A DNA stretch of 64,000 nucleotides from Albitalea sp966211955. Its GTDB lineage: Bacteria; Pseudomonadota; Gammaproteobacteria; Burkholderiales; Burkholderiaceae_C. Below, one piece after another: positions 1 to 10,500 of the stretch. The stretch covers positions 310,001 through 374,000 of the forward strand of contig CBIHOF010000002.1 in NCBI GenBank assembly GCA_966211955.1, in the 5' to 3' direction. A program made the translations under genes and the position numbers. Position 1 is the first letter of the stretch. Each line of letters opens with the position of its first letter. A model generated the notes under the pieces. It had not been told where the DNA came from. It saw only the letters and a program-made list of their open reading frames with translations, and made no database searches.

Positions 1-790
1 CCGTGCGCGCGATCGGGCCAATGGTTGGCGTGCGCGCGCTCGGCTGCGACGGCGACCCCATGCCGGCCGGCATGCTCGAGAGGATGTCCTCCAAGGCGCC
101 GGGCTGTGTGAGATCGTGTGTCGGCGCGCGGTGCACCACCGGCCCGCTGGACAGCACCACGGTGCGGTACAGGCCCGGCTCCACGCCCGCTGATTCCAGC
201 CGCGTGCAGGCCGCGGCCCAGGCCTTCTTCAACTGGCCAGACATCGCGCCCGCAGAAAGCCGCAGCAGGAGCGCACGCTGGGCGGGAATCGTGCTCACCG
301 CGCAGGCCGCGTCCCACAGCGCGCGGGCATAGGCCAGCGGCCGCAAGGGGTTCGTGTCGGTGGTCACGTGCGTCTGCCCGGCCAGCGTGGCGGTGAAAGT
401 CTGCAGCTCGCGCAGCTCCCACTCAGCGGAGCCGGAGATCAGCTGCGCCGCACCGGACATCTCGATGTCGGACTCGACGCGTGTCTCGTCCATCAGCTCC
501 AGCCCGCGTGTGCGGCTCGGGGCGCTGGCGGCCGGCGTGTCGGGCGTGCCGTGCAGGTCGGCCAACACCGTTTGCCGGAGTGATTCTGCGAAGGCCTGTA
601 CGAAGGCGGGCTTGTGCCGGGGGAGCGAATGCACGAGCTCGTGATAGTGCTCACGCTCGGCGGGGCTCAGCGTCGCGTCGCGAGGCTGCCGCAATTGGGC
701 GATGGTCAGCTCGACGTTCTCGTCGGCCAGCGGCCCGGCCCGTTGGAGTTCGTCTTCGACAAAACGCTGAAGCTGGGCAGTGACGGTCAT
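1..790 (-). CDS. DUF1631 family protein, N-terminal part
   Basis: The minus-strand frame opens with ATG at 790 (MTVTAQLQRFVEDELQ) and stays open for about 263 codons to the window edge, so the C-terminal part and stop lie outside. The stretch around MDETRVESDIEMS, then AEWELRELQTF and a later NPLRPLAYARALWDA, resembles the DUF1631 family, a large proteobacterial protein of unknown function that is sometimes mislabelled thymidine phosphorylase. No signal peptide or membrane segment is visible. The gene reads away from groEL and is separated from it by the groESL terminator. The family call rests on recalled motif similarity. The biochemical role is unknown. Confidence 0.72.
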   Translation of the reverse strand, partial: MTVTAQLQRFVEDELQRAGPLADENVELTIAQLRQPRDATLSPAEREHYHELVHSLPRHKPAFVQAFAESLRQTVLADLHGTPDTPAASAPSRTRGLELMDETRVESDIEMSGAAQLISGSAEWELRELQTFTATLAGQTHVTTDTNPLRPLAYARALWDAACAVSTIPAQRALLLRLSAGAMSGQLKKAWAAACTRLESAGVEPGLYRTVVLSSGPVVHRAPTHDLTQPGALEDILSSMPAGMGSPSQPSARTPTIGPIART

Positions 791-887
791 CGGGACGGGA
801 TGAGCCTCGGTGCGGGCATTATGTCGTTCAGCCCCAGGCCCGACCATGGGGGATGTCGCGTGATTACTTCACGCAGGCCAAGAAAAA

Positions 888-911
888 GGGCTGCCGAAGC
901 AGCCCCTTTTT
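888..911 (-). terminator. Rho-independent terminator of groESL
   Basis: A 7-bp perfect stem (GGGCTGC 888-894 with GCAGCCC 899-905) closes a CGAA loop. A-rich sequence on the left (883-887) and a T run on the right (907-911) mean that either strand gives a hairpin followed by uridines. It sits 61 bp after the groEL stop and most likely ends the groESL message. It could work in both directions. Confidence 0.85.
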
Positions 912-971
912 GTTGGCAGATGTTGCCGGACTTCGAAGAAGCCCCAGGCCGCGGTGGCGGCCCGGCGCGTC

Positions 972-2621
<1,650 letters not shown>

Positions 2622-2660
2622 GTTTTCTTCTCCTAAATCTGGAATCGGGTGACGGGTGGC

Positions 2661-2951
2661 TTACTTCTCGACGACGGCGAAGAGGTCTTCTTCGCGCATC
2701 ACGAGCAGCTCATCGCCGTCGACCTTGACGGTCTGGCCGCTGTACTTGCCGAACAGGACGCGGTCGCCCACCTTGATGTTCAGGGTGACGAAATCACCCT
2801 TGTCGTTGCGCTTGCCCGGGCCAACGGCGAGGACTTCGCCCTGGTCGGGCTTCTCGGCGGCGTTGTCGGGGATCACGATGCCCGAAGCGGTCTTGGTTTC
2901 TTGCTCGAGGCGCTTGACGATCACGCGATCGTGCAACGGACGAAGTTTCAT
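2661..2951 (-). CDS. groES: Co-chaperonin GroES (10 kDa subunit)
   Basis: This 96-residue heptameric lid of the GroEL cage begins MKLRPLHDRVIVKR. It carries the mobile loop around residues 17-32 (EQETKTASGIVIPD) and the GKYSGQ and DGDELLVM stretches typical of GroES. An AAGGAGA ribosome site (read on the minus strand, about 2953-2959) precedes the ATG. It is the first gene of groESL. The leader upstream contains a CIRCE element and a promoter with both sigma70-like and sigma32-like features. Confidence 0.99.
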   Translation of the reverse strand: MKLRPLHDRVIVKRLEQETKTASGIVIPDNAAEKPDQGEVLAVGPGKRNDKGDFVTLNIKVGDRVLFGKYSGQTVKVDGDELLVMREEDLFAVVEK

Positions 2952-3020
2952 GGGATCTCCTTGTCTCAGGTCAGGGCTTTGACGGGTCGAGCGCAGTAGT
3001 TGGCGCTCATTTACAAATCA

Positions 3021-3047
3021 TTAGCACTCGGTATGCTTGAGTGCTAG
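3021..3047. promoter_or_regulatory. CIRCE operator (HrcA binding site)
   Basis: The sequence TTAGCACTC, nine bases, then GAGTGCTAG matches the CIRCE consensus (TTAGCACTC-N9-GAGTGCTAA) in all but the last base. It lies in the groESL 5' leader just downstream of the predicted -10 box, where bound HrcA would block transcription. HrcA control of groESL through CIRCE is established in many bacteria. The hrcA gene itself is not in this window. Confidence 0.93.
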
Positions 3048-3054
3048 CAGCGGA

Positions 3055-3083
3055 ATTATAGGGGTGCTCGGTGGGCTTTCAAG
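3055..3083 (-). promoter_or_regulatory. groESL promoter, overlapping sigma70 and sigma32 elements
   Basis: Read on the minus strand, TTGAAA (3082-3077) and TATAAT (3060-3055) are separated by 16 bp. The same stretch gives CTTGAA, 13 bases, then CCCCTATA, close to the sigma32 heat-shock consensus (CTTGAA-N13-17-CCCCATnT). The expected start point falls at or just before the CIRCE. This suggests both heat-shock sigma activation and HrcA repression. No transcript evidence is available. Confidence 0.75.
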
Positions 3084-3125
3084 AGGCAGCCTCACCGGCG
3101 GCCTTGAATCGCCGGGACCGACCTC

Positions 3126-4028
3126 TCAGGAATCCCGGCTCGCGGCACACACCTCCCGCACCACCCCACGCAACCACCGGTGCGCCGGATCGGCGTCCAT
3201 GCGCGGGTGCCAGAGCAGGGACACCGAGAACTCCGGCGTGGCGAAGGGCAGGGCAAAGCTGTGCAGCCCCACGCGCAGGTTGGCGGTGTGCCGCTCGGGC
3301 ACGCTCGCAACGAGGTCAGAGGCGCGGGCCAGCGACAGCGCGGTCGAAAAGCCGCTGACGATGGTGGCGATCTCGCGGTCTAGCCCGAGTTGATTGAGTT
3401 CCTCGTCGATCGGTCCCTTGTCCAGGCCCCGGCGGGAGACGCTGATGTGCCGCCCTTGCGCATAGCGCGTGGGCGTGACCTCGCCCCGGCTCAGCGGGTG
3501 GCCGATTCGCACGACGCCGATGAAGCGGTCGCGAAACAGGGCCTGCGTGCGGACCTCGGGGCCCATGGCCTTCCCCACCACGCCGGTCTCCAGGTCCACA
3601 GTCCCGTCGCGCAGCGAGGCGCTGTCCTTGTCGGGCTTGCTCACGAAGCGCAGCCGAACACCCGGCGCCTCGTGCGCGATGCGCTCGATGAGCGCCGGCC
3701 CGAAATTCTCGGCGAAACCGTCGCTCGTGCGCAGTGTGAAGGTGTGGACCAGCCGCTTGAGCCTGAGCCGGGTGGCAGGGCGCAAAACCGACTGCGCATC
3801 CTGGACGAGCTGCCTCACCTGTTCGCGAAGTTCGATCGCGCGCGGCGTGGGGACGAGGCCGCGTCCGGCCCTGACCAGCAGCGGATCGCCAGTCGTCTCG
3901 CGCAGCCGCGCCAGCGCGCGGCTCATCGCGGAGGCGCTCAGCCGCAGACGCCGGGCAGCGCCTGCGACGCTGCCTTCCGCAAGCAGCACATCCAAGGTCA
4001 CGAGCAGGTTGAGGTCGGGGGCGGACAT
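3126..4028 (-). CDS. LysR-family transcriptional regulator
   Basis: This DNA-binding regulator is about 300 residues long. ATG 4028 (MSAPDLNLLVTLDVLL) was chosen because the winged helix-turn-helix begins immediately, with GSVAGAARRLRLSASAMSRA at about residues 19-38. The open frame extends upstream to 4115 but lacks LysR-like sequence there. Residues from about 90 on form the effector-binding domain. It is divergent from the MFS exporter that begins at 4170 (or 4104), the usual arrangement for a LysR protein controlling its neighbour. The ligand is unknown. Confidence 0.9.
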   Translation of the reverse strand: MSAPDLNLLVTLDVLLAEGSVAGAARRLRLSASAMSRALARLRETTGDPLLVRAGRGLVPTPRAIELREQVRQLVQDAQSVLRPATRLRLKRLVHTFTLRTSDGFAENFGPALIERIAHEAPGVRLRFVSKPDKDSASLRDGTVDLETGVVGKAMGPEVRTQALFRDRFIGVVRIGHPLSRGEVTPTRYAQGRHISVSRRGLDKGPIDEELNQLGLDREIATIVSGFSTALSLARASDLVASVPERHTANLRVGLHSFALPFATPEFSVSLLWHPRMDADPAHRWLRGVVREVCAASRDS

Positions 4029-4169
4029 GCGCCGAACGTAGCACCATTCGCGGTGACATGGCGCCAGACGCATGGATAAAGTGCAAATGCTGCGTCTTCC
4101 GCCATGACATGCCAAGACCTACCCTTGGGGACTGCCCTGTCTCGCAGGCCACCAGCAAGGGAAACCGCT

Positions 4170-5609
4170 TTGAAGTCCATCACCGCAAAACAAGGCGAGC
4201 CAGTCGCCGCAGGCTCGCAGCAGACAGCGTCAATCAGCTGGGCGCTCGCCAGCCTGTCGCTGTCCATGTTGCTGTCGTCGCTGGGCACGAGCATCGCCAA
4301 CGTGGGCCTGCCCGCGCTCGCACAAGCCTTCACGGCGTCGTTCCAGCAGGTGCAGTGGATCGTCCTCTCCTACCTGCTCGCCATCACCACCCTCATCGTC
4401 AGCGCCGGACGGCTGGGCGACCTCGTCGGCCGCCGGCGGCTGCTTCTTGCCGGGGTCCTGGTGTTCACGATCGCCTCGGCGATGTGCGGCGTGGCGCCCA
4501 CGCTCGGGCTGCTCATCGCCGCGCGGGCCGTGCAAGGCCTTGGGGCGGCCATCATGATGGCGCTCACCATGGCGATGGTCGGTGAAACGGTCCCGAAGTC
4601 GCGGACCGGCAGCGCGATGGGGCTGCTGGGGACGATGTCGGCAATCGGCACGGCGCTTGGCCCATCGCTGGGCGGCGTGCTCATCGCCGGGATGGGGTGG
4701 CGAGCCATGTTTCTCGTCAACGTGCCGCTGGGGCTCGCAACGCTTTTCCTCGCGCATCGCCACCTGCCTGCCGATCGCCATTCATCGCGGGCAGGACTCA
4801 CCGGTTTCGATCCCGTGGGGACGCTGCTGCTGGCCTTGGCGCTTGCGGGCTACGCGCTCGCGATGACGATGGGCCGCGGTCACATCGGCCTGCTCAACAT
4901 CACCTTGCTCGCGGCCGCGATGCTGGCGCTCGGCCTCTTCGCGCGCACCGAGGCGAGAACCGCATCCCCGCTCATCCGGCTCACGATGCTGCGCGATCCG
5001 GTGCTGAGCGCAAGCCTCGCGATGAGCATGCTTGTCTCGACGGTGATGATGGCGACGCTGGTCGTCGGCCCGTTCTATCTCTCCCGCGCGCTCGGGCTGG
5101 CCGCGGCGCCTGTCGGGCTCGTGCTGTCCATCGGCCCGCTCGTCGCCGCGCTGGCTGGCGTGCCGGCCGGTCGCGTGGCAGACCGGTTTGGTGCGCCTCG
5201 CGCAAGCATTGCCGGACTGATCGCCATGGTCGCTGGCGCATCGGCCCTGTCCGCGGTGCCCGCGACGTTGGGCATTCCCGGCTACGCCATCCCCATCGCG
5301 GTCCTCACGCTCGGCTATGCGCTGTTCCAGACGGCCAACAACACGGTCGTCATGGCCGATGTGGGCGCGGACCAGCGCGGCGTGGTCTCGGGCCTGCTCA
5401 GCCTCTCGCGCAACCTCGGGCTCATCACCGGCGCGTCCGTGATGGGCGCGGTGTTCGCGTTTGCATCAGGCGCCGGCGACATCGCTTCAGCGGGTCCGCA
5501 CGCCATTGCCGGCGGCATGCGAATCACCTTCGCCGTCGCGGCCGTGCTGATCGTCGCCGCACTCGCCATCGCCGTCAGCACCTTCCGCCGCGCATCCCTC
5601 AGCCGATAG
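4170..5609 (+). CDS. MFS drug/solute exporter (DHA2/EmrB-like)
   Basis: This polytopic inner-membrane proton antiporter has the motifs GRLGDLVGRRRLLLAG (motif A, loop 2-3) and SLGTSIANVGLPAL (TM1), diagnostic of the DHA2 multidrug exporter group. TTG 4170 is preferred because AAGGGA lies 7 bp upstream and it leaves about 140 bp for the divergent LysR promoter. An in-frame ATG at 4104 would add 22 residues with no ribosome site. The product is about 479 residues. Probable regulation is by the divergent LysR protein. The exported compound cannot be told from sequence. Confidence 0.86.
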   Translation: MKSITAKQGEPVAAGSQQTASISWALASLSLSMLLSSLGTSIANVGLPALAQAFTASFQQVQWIVLSYLLAITTLIVSAGRLGDLVGRRRLLLAGVLVFTIASAMCGVAPTLGLLIAARAVQGLGAAIMMALTMAMVGETVPKSRTGSAMGLLGTMSAIGTALGPSLGGVLIAGMGWRAMFLVNVPLGLATLFLAHRHLPADRHSSRAGLTGFDPVGTLLLALALAGYALAMTMGRGHIGLLNITLLAAAMLALGLFARTEARTASPLIRLTMLRDPVLSASLAMSMLVSTVMMATLVVGPFYLSRALGLAAAPVGLVLSIGPLVAALAGVPAGRVADRFGAPRASIAGLIAMVAGASALSAVPATLGIPGYAIPIAVLTLGYALFQTANNTVVMADVGADQRGVVSGLLSLSRNLGLITGASVMGAVFAFASGAGDIASAGPHAIAGGMRITFAVAAVLIVAALAIAVSTFRRASLSR

Positions 5610-5705
5610 CCGGCGAGCCCCGCCGACCCCAATCCCCCGACGCGCGCCATGCCTGGCGCCTGCGGCCATACTGGGCGCCCCCTTGCCAATCCGGAGGCCT
5701 CGGCC

Positions 5706-6701
5706 GTGAATGACCTGGTCGCGCTCGTCGCGGCGCATGGCGCCTTGCTGGTGTTCGCGGCGACGCTGGCCGCGCGCATCGGTGCGCCGGTCCCAGCGGC
5801 CCCGTTCCTCGTCGCCGCGGCCTCGCTCCAAGGCGTGTCGCTGGCCGCGGTGCTCGCGGCCGCGGTCTTCGCCAGCGTGCTCGGCGACGGCGCGTGGTTC
5901 CTCGCGGGGCGCCGCTACGGCTACCGCATGCTGAGGCTGTTGTGCAAGGTCTCGATCTCGCCGGACTCGTGCGTCACGCAGAGCGAATCCTTCTTCGGGC
6001 GCTGGGGCGGCCTCTCATTGCTCGCCGCCAAATTCCTGCCGGGTGTGTCGGTGGTGGCGCCACCGATGGCCGGCGCACTGGGCATGTCCACGCGCGCGTT
6101 CGTCGGCTACGAGATGCTGGCCTCCGCCGTGTGGGCGGGGTGCTTCCTTGTGCTCGGGTTCGTGTTCCGCGGGCAGATCCAGGCGGTGCTCGACTCGCTG
6201 TCGACCATGGGTGGCGGCGCCCTTGTGGCGCTCGCGATCGTCGTGATCGCCTACCTCGCGCTGCGCTACTGGCGCCGCCGCCATTTCCTGCGCGACACCG
6301 GGCTGCTGCGCATTGGCGTGGATGAGCTGCGCGCGCTGGTGGATGCCGACGCCGCGCCAGTGATCCTCGACGTGCGCTCGGAACTGGGCCGATCGAGCGA
6401 CCCGCGCTGCATCCCCGGTGCGTTGCCGATGGATCTCGATGCCTTGCGGCGCACCATCCACATGCTGCCGGCCGATCGCCTCATCGTGGCCTACTGCAAC
6501 TGCCCGAACGACGCATCAGCCGTTGCCGCGGCACGCCTTTTGGCCGATGCGGGCCGGCCAGCGGCGCGGCCGCTCGCGGGCGGCCTCGATGCCTGGATTG
6601 CGGCCGGGCATCCCACGGCCCGCCACGCCGGGCACGCCGCCTCCATCGACAGCGGCGACGCCTCCGCCGGCTTGCCACACGCCACCTCGGCCAGCATGTG
6701 A
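5706..6701 (+). CDS. DedA-like membrane protein fused to a rhodanese domain
   Basis: The N-terminal half (about residues 1-205) is a DedA/SNARE-associated membrane protein, a family linked to lipid flipping and membrane homeostasis. It includes the G-rich KFLPGVSVVAPPMAGALGM segment and several membrane helices. After a basic RYWRRRHF stretch, residues about 220-315 form a rhodanese domain with VILDVRSE and the loop YCNCPNDASAV. Its first cysteine sits at the catalytic position. GTG 5706 is taken as the start because GGAGG lies 8 bp upstream. The downstream exporter overlaps its stop codon. The biological role of the fusion is not established here. Confidence 0.83.
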   Translation: MNDLVALVAAHGALLVFAATLAARIGAPVPAAPFLVAAASLQGVSLAAVLAAAVFASVLGDGAWFLAGRRYGYRMLRLLCKVSISPDSCVTQSESFFGRWGGLSLLAAKFLPGVSVVAPPMAGALGMSTRAFVGYEMLASAVWAGCFLVLGFVFRGQIQAVLDSLSTMGGGALVALAIVVIAYLALRYWRRRHFLRDTGLLRIGVDELRALVDADAAPVILDVRSELGRSSDPRCIPGALPMDLDALRRTIHMLPADRLIVAYCNCPNDASAVAAARLLADAGRPAARPLAGGLDAWIAAGHPTARHAGHAASIDSGDASAGLPHATSASM

Positions 6702-8314
6702 GCCACATCGGCAGCGCACCTTGCGATCGGGGCGCCATCCTGCATGGCGCGGCCACGAGCCAGCCTTGTTCCAAGTCCGCCCGCCGCTGGACGCTCGTCG
6801 CTGCCATCCTCGGCTCGGGCATGGCGTTCATCGACGGCACCATCGTCAACGTCGCGCTGCCGGCAATCCAGCGCGCGCTCTCGGCCGACGCGGCACAGGC
6901 CCAGTGGGTGATCGAGGCCTACGCGCTCTTCCTTGCCGCACTGCTGCTCGTGGGCGGCGCGCTCGGCGACCGCTACGGGCGGCGCCGCGTGTTCATGATC
7001 GGCACCGCCCTTTTCTGCGCAGCCTCCGCGGGCTGTGCGGCATCGACCAGCGTCGATGCGCTCATCGCGGCACGCGCGGTGCAAGGCATCGGCGCGGCGC
7101 TGCTCGTGCCCGGCAGCCTCGCCCTCGTGAGCGCCGCCTTTCCCGAGGCCGAACGTGGGCGCGCCATCGGCACCTGGTCGGGTTTCAGCGGCATCACCGC
7201 GGCGGTCGGGCCGGTGATCGGTGGTTTTCTCGTGGACCACTTCTCATGGACCTGGGCCTTCCTGCTCAACGTGCCGCTCGGCGCGCTGCTCCTGGCCGTC
7301 TGCCTCCTGAAGGTGCCAGAGAGTCGCGGCGACTCCGCGGCGCATGCACCGATCGACCTGGCCGGCGCCGTGCTCGCCACGGTCGGCCTCGCGGGCGTCG
7401 TCTTCGCCTTCATCGAAGCGCCGCGCCGCGGATGGGCATCGGCCGAGGTCATCGCAGCGCTCGCGGCCGGCATCTGCGGCCTTGCGCTCTTCGTCGTCGT
7501 GGAAGCGCGCCGTACGCAGCCAATGCTGCCGCTGCGGCTCTTCCGCGTGCGCGACTTCTCCGGCACCAACCTGCTCACGCTGCTGCTGTATGCGGCACTC
7601 GGCGGCGGGCTCTTCTTCTTTCCGCTGGACCTCATCCAGGTCCAGGGCTACAGCGCGACGGCCGCTGGTGCGGCGCTGCTGCCTTTCATCGCGATCATGT
7701 TCGCGCTCTCGCGCTGGGCCGGCAAGCTGGTCGATGTCTACGGTGCGCGGCTGCCGCTGGTGGTGGGGCCGGTCATCGCGGCCGGCGGCTTCATGCTGTT
7801 CGCCTGGCCGTCGGTCGGCGGCGGGTACGCGACGACCTTCCTGCCCGCGGTGTGCGTGCTCGGGCTGGGCATGGCGGTCACCGTCGCGCCGCTCACGACG
7901 ACGGTGATGAACTCCGTGGGTGCCGACCTTGCCGGGGTCGCGTCGGGCGTCAACAACGCCGTGTCGCGTGCGGCTGGCCTCTTGGCCATCGCAGTGTTCG
8001 GCATCGTCATGGCCCAGGGCTTCGATGCCCGGCTGTCGCAGCGGCTGGCCGATCAGCCGCTCACGCCGCCGCTGCGAGCCGCGGTCGAACAGCAGCGCCA
8101 GAAGCTGGCCGGCATCGAGCTGCCGCCCGACGCAGACCCCGCCCAGGCCGCCGCAGCGCGAACGGCCATCGCCGAATCCTTCGTCGCCGGGTTTCGACGT
8201 GTGATGCTGCTGTGCGCGGGGCTTGCGCTGCTGAGCGCGTTCGCCGCATGGCGATTCATCGGCACGCCGGGGGAAGCGCTTCATTTCGCCCGTCTTCGAT
8301 CACCACCGCCTTGA
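6698..8314 (+). CDS. MFS transporter, DHA2 (14-TM, EmrB/QacA-like)
   Basis: This exporter of about 538 residues has FIDGTIVNVALPAIQRAL in TM1, GALGDRYGRRRVFMIG as motif A and AARAVQGIGAALLVPGSLAL as motif C, the signature of 14-TM DHA2 drug exporters. The GTG at 6698 overlaps the preceding stop (GTGA), so translation is probably coupled to the DedA-rhodanese gene. It is a different paralogue from the exporter at 4170-5609. A long C-terminal hydrophilic stretch (about 430-500) precedes the last helix. The substrate is unknown. Confidence 0.88.
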   Translation: MSHIGSAPCDRGAILHGAATSQPCSKSARRWTLVAAILGSGMAFIDGTIVNVALPAIQRALSADAAQAQWVIEAYALFLAALLLVGGALGDRYGRRRVFMIGTALFCAASAGCAASTSVDALIAARAVQGIGAALLVPGSLALVSAAFPEAERGRAIGTWSGFSGITAAVGPVIGGFLVDHFSWTWAFLLNVPLGALLLAVCLLKVPESRGDSAAHAPIDLAGAVLATVGLAGVVFAFIEAPRRGWASAEVIAALAAGICGLALFVVVEARRTQPMLPLRLFRVRDFSGTNLLTLLLYAALGGGLFFFPLDLIQVQGYSATAAGAALLPFIAIMFALSRWAGKLVDVYGARLPLVVGPVIAAGGFMLFAWPSVGGGYATTFLPAVCVLGLGMAVTVAPLTTTVMNSVGADLAGVASGVNNAVSRAAGLLAIAVFGIVMAQGFDARLSQRLADQPLTPPLRAAVEQQRQKLAGIELPPDADPAQAAAARTAIAESFVAGFRRVMLLCAGLALLSAFAAWRFIGTPGEALHFARLRSPPP

Positions 8315-8380
8315 TGGCTCGGCTCGCTTGATCAAGACGGAGGCCGGGAAAGCCCGCGAGTACTCTTGAACGTCGCGCGA

Positions 8381-9685
8381 CTACGCCGCGTATCGACCCG
8401 TCGGTTCGCAAGCACCGGGTGCTGTCGATCGCAGCTGCGGCCCCACACGCACGGGCCGCGCTGCACAAGCCGCGGTCGCAGGCGGGCAATCGGAAGACGG
8501 CAGGCACACGGTGAAGGTGGTGCCGTGCCCGACGGCGCTGTCCACCTGGATCGAGCCGCGCAGCGAGGCCACCAGTTCCTTGCAGATCAACAGGCCCAGG
8601 CCGTGACCCTCCACGTCCGAGGCTTCGGCGCCCAGGCGGTCGAAGGGCCGGAACAAGCGCCCCAGCTGGTCGGCGCTCAGGCCGGGGCCGGTGTCGCGGA
8701 TCTCGATGCGCGTCTGCGTGCCTTCGGTCACGCGCAGGTGAACCGACCCGCCTTCGCGGTTGTACTTGATGGCGTTGCTCAGCAGGTTCACCACGACCTG
8801 GCAGATGGCGCGGCGGTCGCCCATCGCGAGCACCGGCGCGCAGCCGTCGAAGGCCACGCGAATGGCGCGCGACTGCGCCTGCCGCTCGACCAGATGGATC
8901 GCATCGCGCACCACCTCGACGACGTCCACCGACTGGTTCGCGATCAAGGCGCTCACGGCGCCGGCGCGCCCGAGCTCCATCAGCATGTCCAGCACATCGA
9001 CCATGTGCCAGCCGGTCTTGGCGATCTGCGCGATCCAGCCTTCGATGCTGTCCTTGTCGCCCGGCGTGCTGCGCATCTGGATCAGCTGCGCCAGGCCGAC
9101 GATCGCGTTCAGCGGCGTGCGCAACTCATGGCCCACCTTGGACACGAGCACCGACTTCGCCTGGCTGCTCGCTTCCGCCTGCTCCTTGGCCAGGCGCAGC
9201 GCCTCGTCGCGATTCCACAGCTGCATCTTGGCTTCCAGGCTCTGCGTCACGTCGCGTGCCGAGCCGCGGTAGCCGCGGTGCGAGCCGTCGGCGTTCAGCA
9301 GGGGCACGGCACTGCGCGACATGTAGCGCATGCGGCCGTCCAGCTCCTCTTCGGTCACGAGGCGCACGAAGGGCTCGCCTTGCTGCAGCACCGCGTGGAA
9401 GTCGCGCAGCGGCGCCTCCGCCTCGCCCAGCCAGTTGACGACGCGGCCGGCCGGTATGAGCTCGCCGATGGTCGGCGGCCGCGCATCCAGGGACGCGCCG
9501 TGCACCCAGGTGTAGCGATGGTGGCAGTCGGTCTCCCAGGCCCAGTCGCCCGAGGCGCGGGCCACGTCTTCCAGCCGCGCGATCAACAGGGCCGTGTCCT
9601 CTTGAGGCGTGCAGTGCGCCGCGGTGTCGATTCGTGAACGATTCGCGGCACACAGCGCCGCGTCCTGCTCGACCTTGATGCACAT
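8381..9685 (-). CDS. Cytoplasmic PAS-domain sensor histidine kinase
   Basis: The product has 434 residues and no transmembrane segment, so it should be cytosolic. A PAS-like fold covers about residues 35-150. HisKA follows with GHELRTPLNAIVGL (phospho-accepting His186), then a HATPase_c domain with NLLSNAIKYN (N box), DTGPGLS (G1) and GHGLGL (G2). ATG 9685 was selected because GGAAGGGGA lies just upstream; the longer open frame to 9889 is low-quality coding. It is the last gene of the ABC/Dha run, 25 bp after tpiA, with no response regulator beside it. It may sense a metabolite of that pathway (inference). Confidence 0.88.
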   Translation of the reverse strand: MCIKVEQDAALCAANRSRIDTAAHCTPQEDTALLIARLEDVARASGDWAWETDCHHRYTWVHGASLDARPPTIGELIPAGRVVNWLGEAEAPLRDFHAVLQQGEPFVRLVTEEELDGRMRYMSRSAVPLLNADGSHRGYRGSARDVTQSLEAKMQLWNRDEALRLAKEQAEASSQAKSVLVSKVGHELRTPLNAIVGLAQLIQMRSTPGDKDSIEGWIAQIAKTGWHMVDVLDMLMELGRAGAVSALIANQSVDVVEVVRDAIHLVERQAQSRAIRVAFDGCAPVLAMGDRRAICQVVVNLLSNAIKYNREGGSVHLRVTEGTQTRIEIRDTGPGLSADQLGRLFRPFDRLGAEASDVEGHGLGLLICKELVASLRGSIQVDSAVGHGTTFTVCLPSSDCPPATAACAARPVRVGPQLRSTAPGACEPTGRYAA

Positions 9686-9710
9686 GTTCGTTCCCCTTCC
9701 GGGTTCGCCG

Positions 9711-10484
9711 TCATGCAGCGATGCCGGTGGCATGGCTGCCGCAACGAGCGGCCGCCTTGCAGATCTCCCTGAAGTCCGTGGGTGTGAGGGACGCGCCGCC
9801 CACCAGCACGCCCGCGACGCGTCGCTGCGACAGGATCGCGCCGGCGTTGCGGGGGTTGACGCTGCCGCCATAGATGATGCGCACCGCATCGGCGCTCACG
9901 CTCGCATGCAGGCTCAGCGTCTCGGCGATGCAGCCATGCGTGTGGTCGATGATCCCGGGCGCCGCGGTGTCGCCGCTGCCGATCGCCCAGATCGGCTCAT
10001 AGGCAATGATGATGGAGGCGAGGTCGCGCCCGAGTGCGCGCATGAGCTGCGACAGTTGGCGGCGCAGCACCATCGCGGTCTGCTCGCCGTCACGCTCCTC
10101 GGCCTTTTCGCCCACGCACACGATGGGCGTGAGCCCGGCTGCCAAGGCGCGCTGCGCCTTGGCGACGATCTGCCCGTCGGTTTCCCCATGGCAGGCGCGG
10201 CGCTCCGAGTGCCCGAGGATCACGTAGCGCGCGCCGAATTCGCGGATGAGCCGCGCCGGCACGTCGCCGGTGAAGGCGCCCGAGTCTTCGGCGGCGCAAT
10301 CCTGCGCACCCCAGCGCAGCGGCGTGGTCGAGAAGGCGGCCTGCGCCAAGGGCAGCAGCGGGTGAGGCACGCACACTGCGGCCTCGCAGTCGGGCAGCCC
10401 CTGTTGCGCCAATTCGCCGAAGGCACGTACCAGTGCAGGCGAGCCATTCATCTTCCAGTTGCCGATGACGAGCTTGGCGTTCAT
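9711..10484 (-). CDS. tpiA: Triosephosphate isomerase family protein
   Basis: This TIM-barrel enzyme of 257 residues interconverts dihydroxyacetone phosphate and glyceraldehyde 3-phosphate. The catalytic elements are present: GNWKMNG (Asn9, Lys11), GHSERR (catalytic His), AYEPIWAIG (catalytic Glu) and YGGSVN (phosphate loop). ATG 10484 gives the canonical N terminus. Its place between an ABC/DhaKL operon and a sensor kinase suggests a pathway-specific paralogue that handles the product of the Dha kinase. TIM homologues also act as tetrulose-phosphate isomerases in erythritol/erythrulose pathways (EryH, LerI), so that activity is an alternative. Confidence 0.9.
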   Translation of the reverse strand: MNAKLVIGNWKMNGSPALVRAFGELAQQGLPDCEAAVCVPHPLLPLAQAAFSTTPLRWGAQDCAAEDSGAFTGDVPARLIREFGARYVILGHSERRACHGETDGQIVAKAQRALAAGLTPIVCVGEKAEERDGEQTAMVLRRQLSQLMRALGRDLASIIIAYEPIWAIGSGDTAAPGIIDHTHGCIAETLSLHASVSADAVRIIYGGSVNPRNAGAILSQRRVAGVLVGGASLTPTDFREICKAAARCGSHATGIAA

Positions 10485-10500
10485 GTCGATGCCCGCGCCT

